The notes under the pieces are model-generated. The model ran no database searches and was not told the DNA's origin. It was given only the letters and a program-made list of their open reading frames with translations. The position numbers and the translations under genes were made by a program. Below are positions 1 to 4,903 of a DNA stretch of 6,047 nt, in pieces; position 1 is the first letter of the stretch; each line of letters begins with the position of its first letter. The DNA is from an uncultured Candidatus Saccharibacteria bacterium. Lineage in GTDB: Bacteria; Patescibacteriota; Saccharimonadia; Saccharimonadales; Saccharimonadaceae. Where the stretch lies: contig CALHWA010000076.1 in NCBI GenBank assembly GCA_938036845.1, positions 1 to 6,047 of the forward strand, read 5' to 3'.

Positions 1-93
1 GACTTAGACGCGCCTATAGCGAACATATCTTACTATTTTATACGTACAAAAGGAGAGAATACGCTGATTTGATGGCATTATAGCCACAATATC

Positions 94-122
94 TTGACGC
101 GGCTCTCATATATTGATATATA
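94..122 (+). promoter_or_regulatory. Predicted sigma70-type promoter of the small plus-strand gene
   Basis: A -35 box TTGACG (94-99; 5 of 6 to consensus) is followed after exactly 17 nt by a -10 box TATATA (117-122). Alternating TA sequence continues to 126, so the exact -10 register is uncertain. Transcription would start near 129 and give a leader of about 75 nt before the ATG at 204. The surroundings are much richer in A+T than the genes. Prediction from sequence only. Confidence 0.6.
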
Positions 123-140
123 TATTAGCTTTTTAGCTCA

Positions 141-184
141 CAGAGGTTTGTCTCAAAGAGCAAAAAGCAGCTCTTTGGCCTCTG
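141..184 (+). promoter_or_regulatory. Leader hairpin just upstream of the ribosome binding site
   Basis: CAGAGG (141-146) pairs perfectly with CCTCTG (179-184). Inside it, CAAAGAGC (154-161) pairs perfectly with GCTCTTTG (170-177), closing an 8-nt A-rich loop. The two stems are separated by an asymmetric internal loop, 7 nt on the 5' side and one G on the 3' side. The structure ends 6 nt before the Shine-Dalgarno, lies wholly in the predicted 5' untranslated region and has no U run, so it is not a terminator. It could protect the mRNA, act as a regulatory leader or bind a protein. It matches no riboswitch class I know. Confidence 0.5.
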
Positions 185-190
185 GATCCG

Positions 191-198
191 AAAGGAGA
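191..198 (+). promoter_or_regulatory. Shine-Dalgarno of the small plus-strand gene
   Basis: AAAGGAGA lies with its AGGAG core 6 nt before the ATG at 204. It is one of the strongest ribosome binding sites in the window. It is the main reason for treating the following 69-codon frame as a real gene and for choosing this ATG. Confidence 0.75.
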
Positions 199-203
199 TT
201 GTC

Positions 204-413
204 ATGACACGGTACAAGGTTGAGGTTACAATGACCGACGGCAACGTTTACATCCTTACCAGGACCGTGAAGAACCCTAACGAGGCCGGGGGATTAGTAG
301 AGCGGGCGGCAAAACAAGGCGAGTTTCTCGCCGCCAGCGATATAAATGGCCCAGCTTATGTCAACGCTAGATATGTAGTAGCGCTGTGCTACTACGAGAC
401 CGGGGCTGAATAG
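204..413 (+). CDS. Small hypothetical protein (69 aa)
   Basis: I do not recognise this protein. It has a predicted promoter, a structured leader, an optimal Shine-Dalgarno and terminators behind it, so expression is well supported despite its size. The sequence suggests a compact alpha/beta fold. Residues 3-21 alternate polar and hydrophobic residues as in a beta-hairpin (RYKVEVTMTDG, then VYILTRTV), about 25-45 could be helical (AGGLVERAAKQGEFLAA), and about 50-64 form another strand (AYVNARYVVALCYY). A final strand of the form YVN-R-VVA recurs in small domains that begin with a beta-hairpin, but I cannot assign a family. There is no signal peptide or membrane segment. It is convergent with the galU operon and is transcribed alone as far as visible. 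Stop codon TAG. Confidence 0.7.
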   Translation: MTRYKVEVTMTDGNVYILTRTVKNPNEAGGLVERAAKQGEFLAASDINGPAYVNARYVVALCYYETGAE

Positions 414-518
414 CCCACCAACACAGCCCACCATATCACCACGCCTGATCGAGTACTCTAGAGTATTCTCGGGCCTGGAAGCCCGATTTGGCCGTGGCAG
501 TTGGTGGGCTGTGTTTTT
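412..518 (+). terminator. Long-loop stem with U run: structured 3' UTR, terminator or small RNA
   Basis: The segment 420-433 (AACACAGCCCACCA) is perfectly complementary to 502-515, and the 3' arm runs straight into T514-T518. The 68 nt between them is not a plain loop. CCACG (439-443) can pair with CGTGG (493-497), 451-457 pairs with 462-468 around CTAG, and CGGGC (470-474) pairs with GCCCG (481-485) around a 6-nt loop. The result is a multi-branched RNA of about 105 nt behind the small gene. AGCCCACCA also occurs twice (412-420 and 425-433), so the 3' arm has two competing partners. Ordinary intrinsic terminators have short loops, so a processed small RNA or regulated 3' end is possible. It is not SRP RNA, since the GGAAG-type loop signature is absent. 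Folds were judged by eye. Confidence 0.5.
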
Positions 519-524
519 GCCAAG

Positions 525-555
525 AAAAAACCGGCTGATATGGAGCCGGTTTTTT
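525..555. terminator. Bidirectional intrinsic terminator between convergent genes
   Basis: AAAAAACCGGCT (525-536) is perfectly complementary to AGCCGGTTTTTT (544-555) around a 7-nt loop. The GC core CCGGCT/AGCCGG is flanked by A6 on one side and T6 on the other, so either transcript has a GC hairpin followed by a U run. It lies 12 nt beyond the galU stop codon and just after the 3' structure of the small plus-strand gene. It therefore ends the minus-strand operon and backs up termination of the plus-strand gene. Confidence 0.92.
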
Positions 556-567
556 ATTATTTCTCTC

Positions 568-1389
568 CTACCCCTGATGCTCGAGAAGCCAGTTATTGGC
601 TGCTACCCAGGTCTCGAGCGTGCCAGTGTCGAGGTAGTGACCCTTGGTGGGGACGACGGCCATGTGGCCACCAGCGGCGAGGTAGTCGTTGAAGGGGTCG
701 GTGATGTAGTATTCACCCGCGACGTCGTCACGGTCGGCGTGAGCGGCAATGCGCTGCAAGAGGTCGTAGCTGAGGACGTATTTGCTGACATTAATCATCT
801 CGCTGGGCGCTTCACCCGGCGCTGGCTTCTCTACCACGCCACGCAAGCGGCCATCATCGGCAACATCCAGCACGCCGTAGCGGCTGAGCTGGTCGGGTGG
901 CATGTGCACACCTAGGATAGCCGAGCGGTCTTCCCCTGCTGCCTCAATGAGGCGCGCCACCTCTGATGTACCATCGGCATTATACACGCAGTCATCGCCC
1001 ATCAGCACGACCACCGGCTCGCCCGGGTCGAGCTGCGGCACCACCAGGCTGACCGGGATGGCTGTGCCGTACTTGCCATAGCTCGATTGCACCATGTAGT
1101 GCAGATTGACCTTTGGTGGGGCGATGAGAGGCAAGAGATCTGCCTTGCCATTGCGGCGCAGATAGTTGTTGAGATCGACATTGGAGCGGTAGAAGTCGCG
1201 AATCTGCGTACTCTGCTCGCTCACCACGAAGTAGATATCGCGGATGCCCGCCGCGATGCAGTCTTGCACGGCGTAGTCTACTACCGGGCGGTTACCCAGC
1301 GGCAGCATGCATTTTTCGATCGTCTTGGTGACGGGCAGGCGCCGTGTCCCCCAGCCTGCTACGGGGATGATTGCTTTGGTGCATTGCAT
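568..1389 (-). CDS. galU: UTP--glucose-1-phosphate uridylyltransferase
   Basis: The enzyme makes UDP-glucose from UTP and glucose-1-phosphate in the cytoplasm, a precursor for glycolipids and surface glycans. At 273 residues it is near the usual bacterial GalU length of about 290. Visible motifs are the nucleotide-binding loop AGWGTR (11-16), the following basic segment with K26 in EKCMLP, SSYGKYGTA (102-110) near the uridine site, GDD (131-133), the metal and sugar-phosphate region, VEKP (186-189) and the C-terminal HYLDTGTLETW (251-261). The loop reads GWGTRRLPVTK where most phyla have GLGTRFLPATK, which I associate with Saccharibacteria. Start: ATG 9 nt after GGAG. Its first 98 nt overlap the HAD gene, suggesting coupled translation. 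It is last in the operon and is followed by a strong terminator. Related glucose-1-phosphate nucleotidylyltransferases are less likely. Confidence 0.9.
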   Translation of the reverse strand: MQCTKAIIPVAGWGTRRLPVTKTIEKCMLPLGNRPVVDYAVQDCIAAGIRDIYFVVSEQSTQIRDFYRSNVDLNNYLRRNGKADLLPLIAPPKVNLHYMVQSSYGKYGTAIPVSLVVPQLDPGEPVVVLMGDDCVYNADGTSEVARLIEAAGEDRSAILGVHMPPDQLSRYGVLDVADDGRLRGVVEKPAPGEAPSEMINVSKYVLSYDLLQRIAAHADRDDVAGEYYITDPFNDYLAAGGHMAVVPTKGHYLDTGTLETWVAANNWLLEHQG

Positions 1390-2080
1390 ACTCGATGTCT
1401 CCTTGTATAATATTAGTTGCTTGAGCTAACGTATGACAAATGGGCCAATCTCCCGAGCGCCAATTGATAGAGCGCGGTGTGAGTTGGCCAGTGTGATCGA
1501 CCTGCACGCAGCGGATGGGTGGGTCTGGCTCGGGCGCAAAAGCGACGGCAACGGGCTTATCGTCGATTAGGTAGATTATTTGGCCAGGGTTTGCAGCGGC
1601 AGCACGGCGCAGCCACTGAGCTTTGTCTTGCAAGGTGGTGATGATCACCTGCCCACCCTGCTGAGCCACCAGTGCACGCACTGCTGGACACAGGCGGGCT
1701 TTGCAGTGTGGCGTGATGGGGTCGCCGTAGGTTAGCACCTGCACTGTGCCATAGTGGCTGAGCGTGCGCAGCATCTGTGCCACACCGGGATACTGGAGGT
1801 GGCCATCGGCGAGCGCCGTCTGCTCGAGCTGCCGGATGACAGACGCAGCATCGAGGCCGAGCGCCGCAAGCTGTGCCGCCAAGACGTAGGTCGGTGCGGT
1901 GGGGTTCGTCTTGGGCCGGAGCATATAGCGAGGCTGCGCCGCCAAGAACTCCTCAGCGGTCACCTGCGCTGGGTAGAGCTGGGCTAGTGTTTCCGCTATC
2001 TCACGCAGCCACTGCGTAGTGTTGATGATCGTCCGGTCGAGATCGACGTAGATATGGTAATGGCTCGATGGGTATTCCAT
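1292..2080 (-). CDS. HAD-superfamily hydrolase
   Basis: A 262-residue protein with the four haloacid dehalogenase motifs in order. Motif I is VDLDRT, with nucleophile D13 and acid/base D15. Motif II is VLTYGD, with T117. Motif III is probably K153 in LQDKAQWL. Motif IV is YLIDDKP, with D173 and D174. The region between motifs I and II (about 20-105) would be a helical cap, so this is probably a small-molecule phosphatase. The substrate cannot be read from sequence, though the neighbours suggest a sugar phosphate. The HAD fold seems complete by about residue 225. The last 33 residues are encoded across the start of galU and look like an unselected tail. There is no Shine-Dalgarno; a -10 box ends 9 nt before the ATG, implying a near-leaderless mRNA. 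Spacing to yvcK is 30 nt. Confidence 0.8.
   Translation of the reverse strand: MEYPSSHYHIYVDLDRTIINTTQWLREIAETLAQLYPAQVTAEEFLAAQPRYMLRPKTNPTAPTYVLAAQLAALGLDAASVIRQLEQTALADGHLQYPGVAQMLRTLSHYGTVQVLTYGDPITPHCKARLCPAVRALVAQQGGQVIITTLQDKAQWLRRAAAANPGQIIYLIDDKPVAVAFAPEPDPPIRCVQVDHTGQLTPRSINWRSGDWPICHTLAQATNIIQGDIEYAMHQSNHPRSRLGDTAPARHQDDRKMHAAAG
1398..1404 (-). promoter_or_regulatory. Shine-Dalgarno of galU, inside the HAD gene
   Basis: On the minus strand AAGGAGA ends 8 nt before the galU ATG at 1389, with the GGAG core 9 nt away. It is embedded in HAD codons, so ribosomes translating the HAD gene pass through the galU initiation region. It supports M1 of GalU as the true start. Confidence 0.8.
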
Positions 2081-2089
2081 AATTATTAC

Positions 2090-2118
2090 AGTATAGCCAG
2101 TCCTTGGTATTTATGCAA
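2090..2118 (-). promoter_or_regulatory. Predicted promoter for HAD-galU at the end of yvcK
   Basis: On the minus strand TTGCAT (2118-2113; 3 of 6 to the -35 consensus) is followed after exactly 17 nt by TATACT (2095-2090; 5 of 6 to the -10 consensus). The -35 box overlaps the last codons and stop of yvcK. Transcription would begin around 2083, about 3 nt before the HAD ATG. It would give HAD and galU an independent transcript within the operon. Confidence 0.5.
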
Positions 2119-3109
2119 AGTATATCCGCATCAGCTGACGCGCCACGACATCGGGATCGTGCCGGATGAAGCTGCGCGTGCTAGCCAGTGGATCGCTAGC
2201 CTGAGCACCATCCCACACGTCTTGTGCGAGGACTGGTGCGGCACGATAGCGGTAGTGCTGGCGGTGCATCTCGTCCATGTCGTACTCGACCATCAGCTCG
2301 CCATCGTGGGCGTACTTATCCATCAGCTCGGGGCTGGGGCGCGTGTTGTTGAAGACGACATAGTCGAGGAACTGACTACCCGCTAGGCGCTCGATTTCAC
2401 TCGCGAAGTCACTCACCGAAAAGCCGTCCGTTGGGCCGGGCTTGGTGACGAGGTTGCAGACAAAGACACAGCGTGCCGTGGTGGCGGCAAGCGCCTCTTG
2501 GATCTCGCGAATGACCAAGACAGGTGCCAAGCTACCATAGAGGTTGCCAGGAGCCACAACGACCATATCGGCGGTACGAATTGCCTCCACCGCAGCGGGG
2601 TTAGCCTGGGCTTCTGGCTCGAGCCAAATCTTGGGCCGACGCGCTAGTGCCTGCTGTGAGATGACATACTCTCCCTTGATAGGCTGGCCGTCCTCGCCTT
2701 CTGCGCAGAGCGTCACATTGCTCAGCGTAGCAGGCACAACGCACCCATCGATATTAAGCACCTGGCTGGCTAGTGCCACCGCCTCGGCAAAGCTGCCAGT
2801 CATTTTCTCAAGAGCTGTGAGGAAGAGATTACCAAAGGCATGCCCCTTGAAGCTCCCTTCATCGAAGCGATAATTAAAGAGGTCGCGCACCTTGGGGCTA
2901 TTACTCAGCGCTACGAGGCACTGGCGCACATCGCCGGGCGGCAAGACACCGAGCTCGTCGCGCAGTTGGCCCGTCGAGCCTCCATCATCTGCCATATTGA
3001 CGAGCGCTGTGACCTGCGACGCATACTGCCTCAGCCCCGTCAGGAGCGTAAAGCTCCCCGTCCCGCCGCCGATGACGACGACGCGTGCTCCACCATTACT
3101 CTGTGCCAT
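2111..3109 (-). CDS. yvcK: YvcK/GlmR family UDP-GlcNAc-binding regulator
   Basis: Members of this family (formerly UPF0052, related to CofD) bind UDP-GlcNAc and, in Bacillus, steer carbon into amino-sugar and cell-wall precursors during growth on gluconeogenic substrates. At 332 residues it is of normal length. Visible motifs are the Rossmann loop VIGGGTGSF (12-20), NMADDGGSTGQLR (38-50), LPPGDVRQCL (56-65), KGHAFGNLFL (88-97), VPATLSNVTL (125-134), APGNLYGSLAPVL (186-198) and CNLVTKPGPTDGF (218-230). The last two differ slightly from the common GPGSLYTS and NLMTQPGET forms, so ligand detail may differ. There is no membrane segment. The gene follows the GH1 stop by 3 nt, and its Shine-Dalgarno lies in the final GH1 codons, which points to translational coupling. 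It shares an operon with galU, consistent with envelope-sugar metabolism. A CofD role (coenzyme F420) is unlikely given the YvcK-type motifs. Confidence 0.9.
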   Translation of the reverse strand: MAQSNGGARVVVIGGGTGSFTLLTGLRQYASQVTALVNMADDGGSTGQLRDELGVLPPGDVRQCLVALSNSPKVRDLFNYRFDEGSFKGHAFGNLFLTALEKMTGSFAEAVALASQVLNIDGCVVPATLSNVTLCAEGEDGQPIKGEYVISQQALARRPKIWLEPEAQANPAAVEAIRTADMVVVAPGNLYGSLAPVLVIREIQEALAATTARCVFVCNLVTKPGPTDGFSVSDFASEIERLAGSQFLDYVVFNNTRPSPELMDKYAHDGELMVEYDMDEMHRQHYRYRAAPVLAQDVWDGAQASDPLASTRSFIRHDPDVVARQLMRIYFA

Positions 3110-3112
3110 GTA

Positions 3113-4657
3113 TTATTCCTCCCGATTATTATGACTACGTGAACGACTGCGTGATGCAACTGCTGGCCGGCGCGGTGGTGCAATCACCCCACTCGAACGT
3201 GCCGCTGACCCTGGTGTAGATGGTGGCATTTGGGGCGTTTGGGGTGGCGTTGGCGGAGTAGGTTTGGGTGGCACCGCTGGTGTAGAGCGAACAGAGCGCG
3301 GCGATGACGATGTAGCTTGCGCCTGCGCGGTAGCTGGCTTAGCACTCGGCTTCTTGCGGGCTGGTACAGACGGCAGTGGCTCAATGGGCCGCTCTGCCTG
3401 TTTCTTCTGCTGCTGCAATACACGAGCAAACCATAGCGCACTGGGGCGCGGCGTCCGCTTATACGTCTTGTAGTCGACCGCAAAGAGGCCAAAGCGCGGC
3501 CAAAACCCTTTATCCCACTCGAAGTTATCGAGGAAGCTCCAGTGCATATACCCCAGCAGCTCTACCCCACTGCCAAGGGCGCGCTGCATAGCAAGGATAG
3601 ACTGAGTGAGCCATTGCTTGCGGAACTGGTCACGCTCGTCGGCCACACCGTTCTCTGTCACGAGCAGCGGTAGCTTGTAGCGGCCCCAGAGACGCTCCAG
3701 CACAAGCTCGAGATGATCGGGCTGCATCGTCCAGCCGAGATCGTTTGGCGTGGTCTCGGGGTTGTGGATGCGGTAGCCATAGACACGATTGCTAAAGTAA
3801 TAATTGACGGCGATGTAGTCGCTCTGCCGCACCACCTTGCGCAGGAAATAATCATCCTGGAAGAACTGCACCACCCGCGCCGTTGCTCGACTCAGCCAGG
3901 CATCGTCGCCCGGGTAGGTGTAGGCCGAATTCTTGGCCACCGCCACCTTGAAGCGCCGGCTCTTGGCGTGGAGGACTTTGGCTACTTGGTTGTGTGCATA
4001 GGCAAGGTTGCTTAGCACGCGGTAGGTCTGCCACTTACTGCGCACATTGGGCGGCCAGGTGCCGTTGTCGTAGCTCTCCGTCACATAGACACACGGCTCG
4101 TTGATGGTGATGACGTAGCGCACCGTGGCGCCAATCTCATCCATCAGTTTATCAACGAAGCGTACGAAGTACTTCACATTATCGCGCTTCGCAAAGCCCC
4201 CACGGGCGGCAAACCACACCGGCAGTGTGAAGTGAAACAGTGTCACGACGGGCTCCAGCCCAGCATCAGCCAAGGCAGCCAAATACGCCTTGTAATATTT
4301 GATCGCCTCGGCATTCCACGCGCCCTCCTCCGGCTCGATGCGCGACCACTCCACACTAAAGCGCCACGAGGTGAGGCCCATCTTCTTGGCCAGGGCGAAG
4401 TCTTGGGCGTAGAGCTCGGCGTGATTGGCGGCTTTGCCCGAGATATAATTGTTTGGATCTTTGGCGGCACTAGCTATGTGCGGCCAGTTGGGCAAATCGC
4501 CATATTGATATTGGCTCTGAGCAGCGAGGGTCTTGGCCTGAGCTTTTTCCCACTCCGACCACTGGTTGTGCATACCACCCTCGACCTGATGCGCGCTCGT
4601 GGCAGCGCCCCAGAGGAAATGTTTTGGAAATTGCACCGTAGATTGTTGCTTAGCCAT
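3113..4657 (-). CDS. Glycoside hydrolase family 1 beta-glycosidase with basic Pro-rich tail
   Basis: A retaining beta-glucosidase or related GH1 enzyme, hydrolysing beta-linked glucosides or galactosides. Residues 10-417 are the TIM-barrel. They include the N-terminal FLWGAATSAHQVEGG (14-28; Q24 binds the sugar), TLFHFTLPVWF (139-149), the acid/base motif TINEP (E187), the nucleophile motif LLVTENG (E335) and the sugar-binding GYMHWSFLDNFEWDKG (369-384) with RFGLFAVDY after it. Both catalytic glutamates are present. The catalytic part is slightly shorter than the usual 440-480 residues. Residues 418-514 are an atypical tail rich in Pro, Ser, Thr, Arg and Lys, ending in an Arg-Ser repeat. There is no signal peptide, so it is probably cytoplasmic. 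Start: the only ATG before the conserved N-terminus. It lacks a Shine-Dalgarno and follows a -10 box by 7 nt. Substrate specificity cannot be read. Confidence 0.9.
   Translation of the reverse strand: MAKQQSTVQFPKHFLWGAATSAHQVEGGMHNQWSEWEKAQAKTLAAQSQYQYGDLPNWPHIASAAKDPNNYISGKAANHAELYAQDFALAKKMGLTSWRFSVEWSRIEPEEGAWNAEAIKYYKAYLAALADAGLEPVVTLFHFTLPVWFAARGGFAKRDNVKYFVRFVDKLMDEIGATVRYVITINEPCVYVTESYDNGTWPPNVRSKWQTYRVLSNLAYAHNQVAKVLHAKSRRFKVAVAKNSAYTYPGDDAWLSRATARVVQFFQDDYFLRKVVRQSDYIAVNYYFSNRVYGYRIHNPETTPNDLGWTMQPDHLELVLERLWGRYKLPLLVTENGVADERDQFRKQWLTQSILAMQRALGSGVELLGYMHWSFLDNFEWDKGFWPRFGLFAVDYKTYKRTPRPSALWFARVLQQQKKQAERPIEPLPSVPARKKPSAKPATAQAQATSSSPRSVRSTPAVPPKPTPPTPPQTPQMPPSTPGSAARSSGVIAPPRRPAVASRSRSRSHNNREE
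3118..3123 (-). promoter_or_regulatory. Shine-Dalgarno of yvcK inside the GH1 stop region
   Basis: On the minus strand GGGAGG lies 8 nt before the yvcK ATG and forms part of the last GH1 codons (Arg-Glu-Glu-stop). A ribosome ending on GH1 stops almost on top of the yvcK start. This is a classic layout for coupled translation and fixes M1 of YvcK. Confidence 0.85.
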
Positions 4658-4664
4658 AATGCTT

Positions 4665-4693
4665 ATTGTACCATCAGCCGAGGATTAAGAAAA
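4665..4693 (-). promoter_or_regulatory. Predicted promoter of the GH1-yvcK-HAD-galU operon (leaderless)
   Basis: On the minus strand TACAAT (4670-4665; 5 of 6 to the -10 consensus) is preceded by TGG, an extended -10 element. The -35 region at 17 nt spacing is only TTTTCT, so the extended -10 probably does most of the work. Seven nucleotides separate the -10 box from the ATG at 4657. The predicted start site falls at or one base before the start codon. Confidence 0.55.
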
Positions 4694-4729
4694 ATAGAAT
4701 TATTGGGTGGATGCATCGTCTCTCTTTCT

Positions 4730-4811
4730 TTGCGCTCGCTCCACCTCCCCATCACTTCATCCGATGGAGTGTGAAAACAGATTGCAATAATCTGTTTTCA
4801 GCCCAGCGCAA
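4730..4811. repeat. Outer inverted repeat enclosing two hairpins
   Basis: TTGCGCT (4730-4736) is perfectly complementary to AGCGCAA (4805-4811). Between them lie a weaker imperfect hairpin (about 4742-4771, with one bulge) and the perfect 12-bp hairpin 4772-4800. The whole could fold as a closed three-way junction of about 82 nt. The 7-bp closing stem recalls a tRNA acceptor stem, but no T-arm or usable anticodon arm is present. The transcribed strand is unknown. Judged by eye, without folding energies. Confidence 0.4.
4772..4800. repeat. Perfect 12-bp inverted repeat, 5-nt centre
   Basis: TGAAAACAGATT (4772-4783) and AATCTGTTTTCA (4789-4800) are perfect reverse complements around GCAAT. The 29-bp symmetric, AT-rich site lies about 100 bp upstream of the predicted GH1 promoter. 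It lacks a GC core with a following U run, so it is a poor terminator on either strand. It could be an operator for a dimeric regulator or an RNA hairpin. Confidence 0.6.
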
Positions 4812-4813
4812 GA

Positions 4814-4838
4814 GGTCGATATCCAGTGAATATCGACC
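4814..4838. repeat. Perfect 9-bp inverted repeat, 7-nt loop
   Basis: GGTCGATAT (4814-4822) and ATATCGACC (4830-4838) are perfect reverse complements around CCAGTGA. It is the middle of three consecutive hairpins in the gene-free spacer. No U run follows on either strand. Confidence 0.55.
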
Positions 4839-4847
4839 CTTATCTCC

Positions 4848-4898
4848 AGATATTTTCTTGTCCAATAGCATGATACTAGCTAGACACAGAAAATATCT
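4848..4898 (-). repeat. Long hairpin right after the KwaB-like gene
   Basis: AGATATTTTCT (4848-4858) is perfectly complementary to AGAAAATATCT (4888-4898). On the minus strand the stem continues past one bulged G with TGTC/GACA (4886-4883 with 4862-4859), and an inner TAGC/GCTA can close the top. This gives a 51-nt hairpin of about 19 pairs beginning 5 nt after the stop codon at 4904. That position suits a 3' end stabiliser or an unconventional terminator, but there is no clear U run beyond it. Confidence 0.5.
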
Positions 4899-4903
4899 CT
4901 TCC

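Noticed and set aside
1..83. Two open frames at the left edge (ending TGA at 70-72 and TAG at 81-83) that could be the 3' end of an upstream plus-strand gene; the second ends in a plausible helical tail.
   Set aside because: Open runs of 24-26 codons are expected by chance, both frames are equally open, the region is more AT-rich than the genes, and no family is recognisable. Sequence to the left of the window would decide.
50..83. A SD-like AAAGGAGA at 50-57 upstream of a tiny ATG frame (Met-Ala-Leu-stop at 72-83) as a leader peptide.
   Set aside because: The spacing is about 14 nt or more, the peptide is three residues with no regulatory codons, and the predicted promoter lies downstream of it.
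420..515. Bacterial SRP (4.5S) RNA, considered because of the roughly 100-nt size and terminal stem.
   Set aside because: The conserved GGAAG/AGCAG apical and internal loop signature is absent, and the branched layout is not the single extended hairpin of 4.5S RNA.
511..915. Plus-strand frame of 134 codons starting with GTG in the terminator region and covering the galU 3' end.
   Set aside because: It starts inside a terminator structure, has no ribosome binding site, and runs antisense to galU.
4232..4774. Plus-strand frame of 180 codons antisense to the GH1 N-terminus and running into the spacer.
   Set aside because: The GH1 frame carries both catalytic motifs and family signatures; the antisense product shows no domain and no initiation signals.
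4730..4811. A tRNA-like element, because of the 7-bp closing stem and a length of 82 nt.
   Set aside because: There is no T-loop GTTCGAAT-type motif, no credible D-arm, and the 12-bp internal stem does not fit an anticodon arm, on either strand.
4752..4871. A 39-codon minus-strand frame (ATG at 4871, TGA at 4754-4752) in the spacer.
   Set aside because: It has no Shine-Dalgarno and no suitably placed -10 box. Its codons are dominated by the perfect inverted repeats, which explain the sequence better as structure. Ribosome profiling or conservation of the frame would overturn this.
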